Under the pieces are notes generated by a model. The model was not told the origin of the DNA. It saw only the letters and a program-made list of their open reading frames with translations, and made no database searches. From the NCBI GenBank assembly GCA_947259985.1, contig CAMYOJ010000028.1:1-34187 (forward strand): DNA of 34,187 bases, given 5' to 3'. The first letter of the stretch is position 1. Every line of letters starts with the position of its first letter. This stretch comes from an uncultured Woeseiaceae bacterium (lineage in GTDB: Bacteria > Pseudomonadota > Gammaproteobacteria > Steroidobacterales > Woeseiaceae). Shown here one piece after another: positions 1-8,971 of the stretch. Position numbers and translations under genes: made by a program.

Positions 1-55
1 CTACTACCGCAAGACGGATTCTCCTACGCAGGTCCTCGAGAAAATATCGCGCTGA

Positions 56-2165
56 TCAACGCCGGAGCGTACCAATCGACAGGTAGACATTCGTCTGCCC
101 CCCTTCCGCGAAGCCGGCGGCGAAAAACACAGGTCCGATGAACGTGTCGATACCCACGAACAAGCTGCCACTCACGAGTGCTGAATCGAGACTCATCTCG
201 GAGCGGGACTGCCAGGCGTTGCCGGTTTCGGCCGAAGCACCAAGATAAAGCGGTGTGTCGAGAATACCGCCGGTCGTTTCGCCGACACGACGATAGTAAA
301 CAAGCCTGGCAATTGCAGCATGCGGACCGCTGATCTCACCGAGTTCGAGCCCGGACAGGCGCAGGAATCCGCCCAGCGTGAAAAAATCCTGAACAGTGTT
401 GTCGGACTGCAGGGTAGTCGCGTAGCCGAGACCCACCTGCACACTGTTCTTGCCGCGGCTCCAGGTTTTCGCAATGTCACCTTCGATCGTATCGAAGTTG
501 TTGTCCGCGCCAAATCCCGGACGTGACAAGGTCCAGCGCAGCTGGGCGAGCGTGCCGCTTCGCGGGAATCGCGCATTGTCGAGCGAGTCGACCCTGAGAA
601 GCGCGAACGCGCCACCGCTATCGAAATCTTCGTTGGCAAGCGCAGGGTCGCCGACTTTGACGCGAGCCTCGCCCACGCCCCGGTACGCGCCGACGCGGAA
701 CTCGCCGACCGTCCCGAGCTCGCGCCCGAAATCGAAACCTGCCTCGGCTTCGGATACGCGCAAACGCGCGACATTCTGGTCGAGTGAGAACGCGTTGAAG
801 TTCGACTGGCTCAAGTCAACGTGCGGCGCGACGAACCAGCGCGAGTCGAAACTCAGCGGCTGGTAGAACTCGGAGAACAGCCTGGGATCGGATCCCAGGC
901 GCAAATCGGTGCGCCACTCTGCGCCCAGGCGATTCAGGCCGACGCGCGTCATGCGAGTCTCGATATTGAATCCGGTTGACCCTTCGAAGTCCTCCTCGAG
1001 CGAGACGCCGAACTGCAGGATGTTCGGACCCCAGCTCTTGGTCGTCGCGCGATACTCCACGCCTGTACCGCGTTCATCCTCGACGAGCGAATAGCCGACA
1101 TGCTCGTAGAGCTGCAGTCCGTAAAGCCTGTCGGCATTTGCAGCAAGTTCCGCGCTGTCGATCGGGTCGCCCTTCGCAACAGAGAGCCGCGACTCGAGCA
1201 CTTCATCCGCGAGTTCGTCATCGTGTACCACACGAACGAACGCCAGCTCCTTATCCTCGTGCGGCACCGACGAACGGCGCGCCTGGTATGCCGCATACTG
1301 GTCTTCGTCGACGGACAGCTCCCTGAGCTTGCCGGATTGTGCCCGTGTCGCCGTCTCGCCGGGCTCGATCGTCTCGACGATATTGCCGAAACCTGTCGAA
1401 GGGAACACGCCCAATTCGGGACGAATCAAAACATCGCGCTCGCCGAGCCTGTCTATCTGTCGCAGCGTCTCCTTGCGAATCAGGATCGTCAGTACCTGTT
1501 CCGAAATCTCCAGCGCCGAGCCCAGGTCAGTGCGACTGTACAGCCATCGCACGCGCGAGGTCGCCCTCGCTCATAACATAGGCCTCGCCGCGCTCGATGT
1601 CCGAGGCAACGGCGCGAAACGGGATTGGCAGGGCATCGAAATCCTTCACGTTGGAAACATGGAGCGTGAGGTCGCGCAACAACAGGTCCAGTTTCTGCCC
1701 TTGTATTAAACCCTTAGGCAAAACGAGGTCGGTGCCGCGAACACCAAGCTCGAGGTCGATCGGGAACTGGGCGTCGTCCTGCTTGCGTCGAAAACTCAGA
1801 TCCTCGCGATCCGGCTCATCGCTCAGGGCCGCGGCCCAGTCCAGCGACCCGATCAGCACCTCGAGTTCGGCCACGCTCATGCCGCTCGCATAGAGTCCAC
1901 CGACAATCGCCCCCATGCTGGTCCCCGCAATGACGTCAACCGGTATGCGCTGGCGTTCGAGTTCCTTGAGGACGCCGATGTGAGCTGCGCCCCGTGCCCC
2001 GCCGCCACCAAGCACGAGACCGATCTTCGGTCTCTCGGCGGCCACGTCCGCTGGCAGAGCCGCAGCCGGCAGCGCCACGAACGCAAGGAAAGTGGCGATC
2101 GCCCATATGAAAGACGGGGAATGGCTTATTTTTGTCATGTCGGAAACTCTTGTCGATGCAGACAT
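56..2165 (-). pseudogene. Patatin-like phospholipase / Omp85-type surface protein, broken by internal deletion and frameshift
   Basis: The gene lies in two reading frames. The first half (2165 down to about 1530) has a signal peptide, the oxyanion GGGGARG motif and the nucleophile motif GTSMG of bacterial patatins. It runs to 'EGDLARAM' and then stops. The second half (1552 down to 56) resumes at 'DLGSALEISEQ', continues through a POTRA-like part with 'LGERDVLIRPELG', and ends in a long beta-barrel region. The layout matches PlpD-type proteins: patatin, POTRA, 16-strand barrel. What is missing is the roughly 50-60 residues that normally follow 'ARAM', including the DGG/DGA motif with the catalytic Asp. 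Even with the frame repaired, the Ser-Asp dyad would be incomplete. Signal-peptide starts are possible at 2165 or 2138 (MTKISHS). The cause may be a real deletion or an assembly error; the sequence alone cannot say which. Confidence 0.85.
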
Positions 2166-2180
2166 TCAAAGAAAGGCAAT

Positions 2181-2186
2181 TATAAT
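2181..2186 (+). promoter_or_regulatory. Candidate -10 element for the TonB-dependent receptor
   Basis: A perfect TATAAT lies 24 bases before the receptor start codon, in the 44-base gap between the divergent patatin gene and the receptor. A good ribosome-binding site (GAGGG, 2201-2205) follows it. No convincing -35 hexamer sits at 16-18 bases spacing, so this is only a plausible promoter element. I looked for a Fur-box-like inverted repeat around it and saw none that was convincing. Confidence 0.3.
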
Positions 2187-2209
2187 GACGGCGCGCAACA
2201 GAGGGTGCG

Positions 2210-4312
2210 ATGATCGAAATTAACCAGCCAGGGACGACGCGCACTATTCTGCTCGCGGCTCTCATTGTTTTGCCTTTTCAGGCACCGGCGCAGGAAGCCG
2301 GCGCGGCGGACGCCGACATCGAAGAAATCGTTGTCACGAGCCAACGCCGTGGACAGAGGCGCCTGGATCACGCCGGTAACATCGCACTGCTCGGCGCAGA
2401 CGAGATCGCGGCGGTCGCTCACCAGCATATTTATGAGCTCATGACGCGTGTACCGGGCGTATGGCTGAGTCGTGGCAGTGGCCAGGAGCACCTGACCGCA
2501 ATTCGCTCGCCCGTGCTAACGGGTCCGGGCTCCTGCGGCAGCTTCCTGTTTCTCGAAGACGGGATTCCGATACGCCCGGCCGGATTCTGCAACGTCAACG
2601 AGATGTTCGAGATGCACACCGAGCAGGCGGCGAGCATCGAGGTGATTCGCGGGCCCGGTACTGCGCTTTTCGGCTCCAATGCGCTGCACGGCATCATCAA
2701 TGTCCTGACACCGACAGCTGACCCACTGCATCGGGACATGGTTGCGCTCGAAGCAGGATCCAACGAATTCCTGCGCGTGCGCGCCTCATTGGTGTCCGGG
2801 TCGGACGAGCCGTGGCTCGCTTCGATCGTCTACGCCAATGACGACGGTTTTCGCGACGACTCAGGCTATCGCCAGGGCAAGTTGCTGCTGAAGCGCAACT
2901 GGGTGCTGCCGACGTCCGACCTTGTCACGGCATTTGCGGCAACCGATCTGGACCAGGATACGGCTGGATTCATTTTCGGTGAAGACGCCTACAAGGACCC
3001 CGACCTCAACCGTACCAATCCCAATCCCGAAGCGTTCCGCGATGCGTCCAGCCAGCGCCTTTACGCGATCTGGAACAAGTCCGCATCGGGCTACGACCTC
3101 GACGTGCGTCCGTACCTGCGCCACTCGCGTATGCGCTTCTTGCAGCACTTCCTGCCAGGTCAGCCGCTCGAGAAGAACGGCCACGTCAGTGCCGGCGCGA
3201 TGACCGCGCTGACATTCGACCGGGAAGACCGGCATGTCGTCGTCGGCATCGATCTCGAGTGGAGCGACATCTATCTCGAGGAAACCCAGCTCGGCCCGAC
3301 CGAGGGGTCGCCCTTCCTCGAGGAGACCCGGCCTGAAGGCAAGCACTATGACTATGACGTGGTGAGCGTTGCCGCGGCGCCTTACGTGCATGCCGACTTC
3401 GAACTGGGTGACCGCCTTGTGCTCGGCGCCGGTCTGCGGCTCGAATACCTGCATTACGACTACGACAACAACATGCTGACCGGAAATACGCGCGACGATG
3501 GCACACCCTGCGGCTTCGGTGGCTGTCTCTACACGCGCCCGGCAAGTCGCAGTGACGACTTTGGCAACGTCGCACCAAAGTTTTCCTTTGTCTACAAGCT
3601 GCGCGATCGCGTGTCCCTGTTCGGCGGATTGGCCAGGGGGTTTCGCGCACCACAGGCGACAGAACTCTATCGACTGCAAAGCGGCCAACAGGTCGCCGAC
3701 CTCGATTCCGAGCGTCTCGACAACATCGAATTCGGTGTTCGCAATCGGGCCAATCGATGGTCGAGCGACGTCTCGTTGTTCTATATGAAGAAACGCGACA
3801 GCGTCTTCCGTGATGCCGAAGGTTTCAACGTCAGCGGCGGACGCAGCAAGCACACAGGTCTCGAATTCGATTTCACGTGGCAGCTGCTGGAGCCACTGCG
3901 TCTCGAGGTCGACGCCAGTTATGCCCGTCACGAGTATGATTTCGACACGGTTGCGGCACGCGGCGAGACATTCGAATCAGGCAATGACGTTGATACCGCG
4001 CCACGCTGGCTCGGCAGCGCTGAATTGTTCTTCGAACCGGGCAACAGCGCCCGCTTCGCGCTGCAGTGGACGATGATTGACGACTATTACCTCGAGGCCG
4101 AAAACCGTTTTACATACCCAGGCCACGATCTCGTGAATCTGCGCGCGAGCATCGATCTTTCGCGGACGTTCGTGGTCACGGCGCGATTCAACAATCTGTT
4201 CGATACCGAGTACGCCGATCGCGCGGACTATGCATTCGGGCAGTACCGCTACCTCCCGGGACGCGGTCGCGAGCTGTTTATCGAATTGCGGTATTTTCCG
4301 GGTGCGCCCTAG
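2210..4312 (+). CDS. TonB-dependent outer-membrane receptor
   Basis: A 700-residue protein with a signal peptide (hydrophobic 12-24, APA cleavage signal near 25-27). A TonB-box-like segment, 'IEEIVVTSQRR', comes just after it, followed by a plug domain (about 45-165) with 'IEVIRGPGTALFGSNALHGIINV'-type features. The rest is a 22-strand-type barrel, with 'FNNLFDTEYADRA' near the end. The plug has two cysteines about 21 residues apart, flanking 'LFLEDGIPIRPAGF', which could form a disulfide in the periplasm. Such receptors import iron chelates, cobalamin or other scarce ligands using the Ton system. The substrate cannot be told from the sequence. The start is supported by GAGGG five bases upstream. 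It meets glpD tail to tail, the two stop codons sharing a CTAG. Confidence 0.92.
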   Translation: MIEINQPGTTRTILLAALIVLPFQAPAQEAGAADADIEEIVVTSQRRGQRRLDHAGNIALLGADEIAAVAHQHIYELMTRVPGVWLSRGSGQEHLTAIRSPVLTGPGSCGSFLFLEDGIPIRPAGFCNVNEMFEMHTEQAASIEVIRGPGTALFGSNALHGIINVLTPTADPLHRDMVALEAGSNEFLRVRASLVSGSDEPWLASIVYANDDGFRDDSGYRQGKLLLKRNWVLPTSDLVTAFAATDLDQDTAGFIFGEDAYKDPDLNRTNPNPEAFRDASSQRLYAIWNKSASGYDLDVRPYLRHSRMRFLQHFLPGQPLEKNGHVSAGAMTALTFDREDRHVVVGIDLEWSDIYLEETQLGPTEGSPFLEETRPEGKHYDYDVVSVAAAPYVHADFELGDRLVLGAGLRLEYLHYDYDNNMLTGNTRDDGTPCGFGGCLYTRPASRSDDFGNVAPKFSFVYKLRDRVSLFGGLARGFRAPQATELYRLQSGQQVADLDSERLDNIEFGVRNRANRWSSDVSLFYMKKRDSVFRDAEGFNVSGGRSKHTGLEFDFTWQLLEPLRLEVDASYARHEYDFDTVAARGETFESGNDVDTAPRWLGSAELFFEPGNSARFALQWTMIDDYYLEAENRFTYPGHDLVNLRASIDLSRTFVVTARFNNLFDTEYADRADYAFGQYRYLPGRGRELFIELRYFPGAP

Positions 4313-5895
4313 TTCACCCGCCAGGAATCGCTGAAGGCGAGCAGGTGATCGAGTTGCTGTGAGCGTTGTTCGGCACTCCATCCACGTTCGCTGGCCGCGA
4401 TGTCCGCGATGGTCTCGTACAATGGTCGGCCCTGATCGGCATCGAGGCCAAGCATGGTGCGGCGAAACACGACGTCGGCCAGTGTTTTCGCGAACTCCTC
4501 GCGCAGCACGAACGCGATTTCGGCGGCCAGGACCCTGCCCTGCCCGTCGATTGGCTTTGCAAGCGACTGATTCGTATCGCAAATTTCGCAAATATCCGTC
4601 GCCCGACCACCGTAAATCGACAGCAACCGCCTGACACCCTCGTCGGACAACACGCCAAGCGACTGCAGCCGTTCGAGCGCCTCCTCCCTGCCCCAGGTGC
4701 CGGGCAGCAGGTTGTCGCGGGTACGGCACTTCGGCAACTTCCGCTTTTGCAGCTTCGCGATCTTGTCTACGGCCTGCTCGGCCAGGCTGCGGTAGGTCGT
4801 CAGTTTGCCGCCGATAATCGATATCAGCCCCTTGCCGACCTTGCGATTGGCCTTGATGATGTGGCGCCGCGTGATCGCGGACTCGGGGCCCTTGTCCTGA
4901 TACGGCAGCGGCCGCACCCCGGCGTAGGCATAGTGAATATCTGCGCGCGACAGCCCGGCAGCCGGGAACACACGATTGGATTCCGACAACAGGTAGTCGA
5001 CCTCCTCGTCGCTCACGCGAATGTCGTCCAGGTCGCCCCCGTAGCGGATATCGGTAGTGCCAATCAGGTACTGGTCGTTCCACGGCAGAATGAAAAACGG
5101 TCTGCCATCAGCCGCCGCTTCGACGTAGAACGCGTCTTTTGGTGCGCCGTCAAACCTGCGGACGATGATATGGCTGCCTTTAGTGCCACCGATATGTCTA
5201 TCGGTCCTGGTTGGCGCCGTCGCGAGTACCCGGTCGACCCACGGGCCTGCCGCGTTGACGACAGTACCCGCCGATAGTTCATGCTTCGTCTGATCGATTC
5301 GATCGACGTAGCTCAGCGAGTCAACTGCGCCCTGCGAAAAGCGGATTTCCGTCACCTCGCAATGCGTCAATATCTCGGCACCGGCCGAACGCGCTCCCAG
5401 CAGGTTCTCGAGCACGAGACGCTCGGCATATTTTACCTGGGCATCGTAATAGCGCGCCGCGGCGCGCAGTCCTTCTTTCCTGAGCCCCGGTTCAGCCGCC
5501 TGGATCTCCGCGCTATTGAGCATCTCGTGATTCGGCACGGTCTTCCGGATCGAAAGCAGGTCATAAGCGATCATGCCGAGGCGTATCATCAGGGGACCGC
5601 GGCGCGCGCCCTTGAATATCGGAATACAGATGCGTAGCGGTTCGACGAGGTGCGGCGCATTGAGTCGCAAATTGCGGCGCTCGTGCAAAGACTCGTAGAC
5701 GAGCGGTATCTCACCGTACTCGAGGTATCGCAGCCCGCCGTGGATAAGGCGACTCGAAATCGCGGAACAGCCGCTGCACATGTCGTTCTTGTCGAGAATG
5801 ACTACACTCAGGCCACGCAAAGCAGCATCAATCGCAATGCCGGCACCGTTGATTCCGGCACCGATGATTGCGACGTCGAAATGGCGCTCACTCAT
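4309..5895 (-). CDS. glpD: Aerobic glycerol-3-phosphate dehydrogenase
   Basis: A 528-residue FAD enzyme that oxidises sn-glycerol-3-phosphate to dihydroxyacetone phosphate at the inner membrane and passes electrons to quinone. The N-terminal dinucleotide fold has [12 protein letters not shown] (about 11-22). The family block '[16 protein letters not shown]' follows near 48-62, and the C-terminal GlpD domain is present. Its start overlaps the proA stop by four bases (ATGA), so it is the last gene of ilvN-proB-proA-glpD. It is therefore apart from glpK, which sits 23 kb away in another operon. Length and motifs are normal for the family. Confidence 0.95.
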   Translation of the reverse strand: MSERHFDVAIIGAGINGAGIAIDAALRGLSVVILDKNDMCSGCSAISSRLIHGGLRYLEYGEIPLVYESLHERRNLRLNAPHLVEPLRICIPIFKGARRGPLMIRLGMIAYDLLSIRKTVPNHEMLNSAEIQAAEPGLRKEGLRAAARYYDAQVKYAERLVLENLLGARSAGAEILTHCEVTEIRFSQGAVDSLSYVDRIDQTKHELSAGTVVNAAGPWVDRVLATAPTRTDRHIGGTKGSHIIVRRFDGAPKDAFYVEAAADGRPFFILPWNDQYLIGTTDIRYGGDLDDIRVSDEEVDYLLSESNRVFPAAGLSRADIHYAYAGVRPLPYQDKGPESAITRRHIIKANRKVGKGLISIIGGKLTTYRSLAEQAVDKIAKLQKRKLPKCRTRDNLLPGTWGREEALERLQSLGVLSDEGVRRLLSIYGGRATDICEICDTNQSLAKPIDGQGRVLAAEIAFVLREEFAKTLADVVFRRTMLGLDADQGRPLYETIADIAASERGWSAEQRSQQLDHLLAFSDSWRVN

Positions 5896-7154
5896 GCGGG
5901 TCTCACCTGGCCACTGCCGCGTACGACGTACTTGTAGCTCGTTAGCTGCTCGGCGCCCACCGGTCCGCGCGCGTGAATGCGCCCAGTAGCGATGCCGATT
6001 TCCGCGCCCATGCCGAATTCGCCGCCATCCGCAAATTGCGTGGACGCGTTATGCAGCACGATGGCGCTGTCGACCTCGCGGAAGAAACGCTCGGCGGCGG
6101 ACACGCTGTCGGTGACGATGCTCTCGGTGTGGCCCGAGCCGTAGCGCGCGATGTGCTGCACTGCTGCGGCGATGTCGTCGACGACACGCATCGAGACGAT
6201 CGCATCAAGGTACTCGGTCGACCAGTCGGCCTCGCTGGCGGCACTGACCCCGTCTGCCAGCCTCGCGACGTCCTCGTCACCACGCACCTCGCAGCCGGCG
6301 TCCTGCAGGACGGCGACGACTTCCCCAACGATGCGTTCTGCGGCACTTCGGTCCACGAGTATCGTCTCGGCCGCGCCGCAGATGCCGGTGCGGCGCATTT
6401 TTGCGTTCAGGACGATGCTTTTCGCCATCGACGTATCGGCATCTTCGTGCAGGTAGACGTGGCAAATACCTTCGAGATGGCCGATGACCGGCACGCGCGC
6501 TTCGTCCTGCACGCGCTTGATCAGGTTCTTTCCACCGCGTGGCACGACAACGTCGACCCACTCGGCCATCGACGACAGCAGGTAGCCGACCGCCGCGCGA
6601 TCCGTCGTCGGCACCATCTGCACGGCTTCGGCGTCGAGCCCGGCGGCAACAAGACCCGAACGCAGGGCCTCATAAATAGCGCGGCTCGAATGAAAGCTCT
6701 CCGATCCGCCGCGCAGTATCACGGCGTTTCCCGACTTGATGCACAAAGCCGCTGCGTCGGCCGTGACGTTAGGCCGGCTCTCGTAGATGATGCCAATGAC
6801 GCCCAGAGGCACCGATACACGTTGAATTTTCAGCCCGTTCGGCCGTTCCCACTCCGCGAGCACTCTGCCAACGGGATCATCGAGCTCGATAATCGTTTCC
6901 ATGCCCGACGCCATCGATTCGATGCGGCCACCGTCCAGCATCAGGCGATCGAGCATTGCGGCGCTAAGTCCTCTCTGTTTCGCGGCTTCCATATCCTTCG
7001 CGTTCGCCTGGGCGATGTCTTCGGCCTGCGCGCGAATCGCGGCCGCGCCCTCGGCCAGCGCCGTGTCGCGCTGCGAGCGAGTCGTCATGGCCAGGGATGC
7101 CGCGGCCCGACGCGCCGCTCGCCCCATCTCGTTCATGGTTTCGGAAATAGTCAC
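5892..7154 (-). CDS. proA: Gamma-glutamyl phosphate reductase (proline synthesis)
   Basis: Reduces gamma-glutamyl phosphate to glutamate-5-semialdehyde with NADPH, the second step of proline synthesis. It shows the aldehyde-dehydrogenase-like blocks '[18 protein letters not shown]' and '[13 protein letters not shown]', and '[16 protein letters not shown]' carrying the catalytic Cys. The GTG start at 7154 gives 420 residues, close to the usual 417, and has a purine-rich GAGAG just upstream. A longer reading to 7199 would run into proB and adds residues unlike the family. It starts 10 bases after the proB stop and overlaps glpD by ATGA. Confidence 0.95.
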   Translation of the reverse strand: MTISETMNEMGRAARRAAASLAMTTRSQRDTALAEGAAAIRAQAEDIAQANAKDMEAAKQRGLSAAMLDRLMLDGGRIESMASGMETIIELDDPVGRVLAEWERPNGLKIQRVSVPLGVIGIIYESRPNVTADAAALCIKSGNAVILRGGSESFHSSRAIYEALRSGLVAAGLDAEAVQMVPTTDRAAVGYLLSSMAEWVDVVVPRGGKNLIKRVQDEARVPVIGHLEGICHVYLHEDADTSMAKSIVLNAKMRRTGICGAAETILVDRSAAERIVGEVVAVLQDAGCEVRGDEDVARLADGVSAASEADWSTEYLDAIVSMRVVDDIAAAVQHIARYGSGHTESIVTDSVSAAERFFREVDSAIVLHNASTQFADGGEFGMGAEIGIATGRIHARGPVGAEQLTSYKYVVRGSGQVRPA

Positions 7155-7164
7155 ACCGCTCTCT

Positions 7165-8292
7165 CTAGCTATCACTGTCGAACAACACCAGTTCGTCACG
7201 ATGAATCATAACCGAGCGCCCCTTGTAGCCCAGCGTCTCCTCGATATTCGCTGACTGGCAGCCACATAGCCGCAGCGCGTCGTTGTTCGAGTACTCGGCA
7301 AGACCGCGCCCGAGTTCCCTGCCGTTGGGCCCAACGACAGTCACAACGTCGCCGCGCCGGAAATTGCCGAGTACTTCCACGACACCGACCGGCAACAGGC
7401 TGTTGCCCGCATGCAATGCTCTTGCAGCACCATCATCGATGCGGATCTCGCCACGTACTTCGAGGACACCGGCAAGCCACTGTTTGCGTGCCGCCGCCGG
7501 TGTGCCCTCGGCCTTGAACAGCGTGCAACGCCCGGCGGCCGACAAGGCGTGCAATGGGTAGTCGACGGCACCGCTCGAAATGATCGTGGAACATCCCGCG
7601 TGCGTTGCTATGCGCGCCGCCTGCACCTTGGTCGCCATCCCGCCACTACCGATATCCGAACGCGTCTCGCCTGCCATGGCCAGCATGTCGGAAGTGATGG
7701 TGGCTACCTCGGGAATGTGCTCGGCATCGGGATTCTTGCCCGGGTCCGCCGTATAAAAGCCGTCGACGTCCGAGAGCAGGATCAGGGCGTCGGCCATGAC
7801 GAGTTGTGCAACCCTGGCAGCCAGGCGGTCATTGTCACCGTAACGAATCTCCTCGGTCGCGACCGTGTCGTTTTCATTGATGATCGGCACGACGCTCTGG
7901 TCGATGAGCCGCCCGAGTGTGCCCCGGGCGTTGAGAAAGCGGCGCCGGTTTTCGGTGTCGTCCGGTGTCAGCAGGATCTGCGCGGCCGAGATGCCATGTT
8001 CGCCAAGTACCTCCTGGTACGCGTGTACGAGCTGAACCTGCCCTGCAGCAGCGGCTGCCTGCAGATCTTCCAGGCGGGCTCGGCGCTTGTTGATACCGAG
8101 TACCGCGCTGCCGATGGCAATGGCACCCGACGACACAATCAAGACTTCGTGATTATTCTCCATGAGATAGGAGATATCGTCGGCGAGCGTATGCAGCCAC
8201 GCCCGGTCCAGCCTGCCTTTGTCATCGACGAGTAGTGATGATCCGACCTTGATGACCAGCCGGCGATATTGCTTAAGCGCCAGGTTGGCCAT
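7165..8292 (-). CDS. proB: Glutamate 5-kinase with PUA domain
   Basis: Phosphorylates L-glutamate at the gamma-carboxyl, the first and normally proline-inhibited step of proline synthesis. The amino-acid-kinase domain (about 8-255) has '[12 protein letters not shown]', 'VSSGAIAIG', '[18 protein letters not shown]' and '[15 protein letters not shown]'. A PUA domain (about 285-365) follows, as in the E. coli-type enzyme. It has 375 residues against about 367 in the family. It begins three bases after the ilvN stop and ends 10 bases before proA, so all three are likely on one transcript. Confidence 0.95.
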   Translation of the reverse strand: MANLALKQYRRLVIKVGSSLLVDDKGRLDRAWLHTLADDISYLMENNHEVLIVSSGAIAIGSAVLGINKRRARLEDLQAAAAAGQVQLVHAYQEVLGEHGISAAQILLTPDDTENRRRFLNARGTLGRLIDQSVVPIINENDTVATEEIRYGDNDRLAARVAQLVMADALILLSDVDGFYTADPGKNPDAEHIPEVATITSDMLAMAGETRSDIGSGGMATKVQAARIATHAGCSTIISSGAVDYPLHALSAAGRCTLFKAEGTPAAARKQWLAGVLEVRGEIRIDDGAARALHAGNSLLPVGVVEVLGNFRRGDVVTVVGPNGRELGRGLAEYSNNDALRLCGCQSANIEETLGYKGRSVMIHRDELVLFDSDS

Positions 8293-8295
8293 CGC

Positions 8296-8817
8296 CTATC
8301 CGACGAGCAGGTGCTGTCGGTCAAATGACGTCAACGTAACCTCGCCCTTCGAAACGGCGACTGTGCCACTGCGGGCAACCGCGGATATTTCCCCGACCTT
8401 TGCGGCCTCTTCGACGAAGGCGTCGATCTCCTGGACGGTGCCCGTCAGTTGCAGCGTGCAGCTGACCTGGGCCTCGTCGAGCATCTCGGCCCCCAGGCGC
8501 TTTGCCATCGACATGGCTTTGGCCAGCCCTCCTGTACCGAGCTTTACCTTCACGATCGCCAGCTCACGTTCAAAATGCTCGCCAAGCGTCATGTCATGAA
8601 TATTGACGACGTCGACGAGCTTTGCGAGCTGTGCATTGAGTTGCGCAATGGCGGCATCGGAGCCTGTCACGACAAGTGTGACACGCGAAACCCTGGAGTC
8701 GTAGGTCGGCGCGACGTTGAGCGTCTCGATGTTATAGCCGCGCGACGAAAACATACCTGTCAGGCGCGTCAGTGCGCCGACCTCGTTCTGCAAGAGGACT
8801 GAAATTGCGTGCCGCAT
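8296..8817 (-). CDS. ilvN: Acetolactate synthase small (regulatory) subunit
   Basis: A 173-residue regulatory subunit of acetohydroxyacid synthase (IlvN/IlvH type). An N-terminal ACT domain has 'ISVLLQNEVGALTRLTGMFSSRGYNIETL', written here as its opening and closing parts, and binds the feedback inhibitor valine in known homologues. A C-terminal ALS_ss_C-type domain starts near residue 82 with 'ERELAIVKVKL'. It activates the catalytic subunit IlvB. Unusually, ilvB lies on the opposite strand and the two starts face away from each other. It leads the ilvN-proB-proA-glpD operon. A modest purine-rich sequence precedes the ATG. Confidence 0.93.
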   Translation of the reverse strand: MRHAISVLLQNEVGALTRLTGMFSSRGYNIETLNVAPTYDSRVSRVTLVVTGSDAAIAQLNAQLAKLVDVVNIHDMTLGEHFERELAIVKVKLGTGGLAKAMSMAKRLGAEMLDEAQVSCTLQLTGTVQEIDAFVEEAAKVGEISAVARSGTVAVSKGEVTLTSFDRQHLLVG

Positions 8818-8900
8818 ACCTTACTCGCTGTTGCCCGCGTCGAGAATTTCGTTTGAAACCAATTCGCCGCTGCTCACTGGCATGGTCGCGCAGAAAAGTC

Positions 8901-8929
8901 CTTATTGCAATGCGTCTGAAATTAGTCAA
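8901..8929 (-). promoter_or_regulatory. Candidate sigma-70 promoter for ilvN-proB-proA-glpD
   Basis: On the minus strand TTGACT (8929-8924) is followed by 17 bases and AATAAG (8906-8901). This gives 5/6 and 4/6 matches to the consensus at ideal spacing, about 84 bases before the ilvN ATG. It sits inside the 154-bp ilvN/ilvB divergent region. I could not find an equally good promoter for ilvB on the other strand. Confidence 0.4.
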
Positions 8930-8958
8930 CACTCGCCGAAAATCCGTAAATCAGACGC
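8912..8958. repeat. Inverted repeat in the ilvN/ilvB divergent region
   Basis: GCGTCTGA (8912-8919) and TCAGACGC (8951-8958) are perfect 8-base inverted copies 31 bases apart. The pair brackets the -35 of the proposed ilvN promoter and ends 13 bases before the ilvB ATG. A dyad here could be an operator for a regulator acting on both subunits, or a leader hairpin of the ilvB transcript. Chance occurrence is possible at this length. Confidence 0.3.
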
Positions 8959-8971
8959 GGACACCCGCACG

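Noticed and set aside
1..55. Possible gene fragment at the left edge
   Set aside because: 55 bases after the patatin stop; no supported frame, ribosome site or hairpin was seen.
2166..2209. Fur box in front of the TonB-dependent receptor
   Set aside because: AT-rich bases around TATAAT do not form a convincing match to the Fur inverted repeat.
2861..3931. Long open frame (356 codons) opposite the TonB-dependent receptor
   Set aside because: It is a shadow of a clearly recognisable receptor; its translation has no recognisable domain and reflects the codon bias of GC-rich DNA.
3977..5083. Open frame overlapping the end of the receptor and glpD
   Set aside because: Arg/Gly-rich translation out of frame with glpD, with no motif; glpD and the receptor fully account for the region.
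5973..7211. 412-codon open frame opposite proA
   Set aside because: Shadow of proA with no family features or ribosome site.
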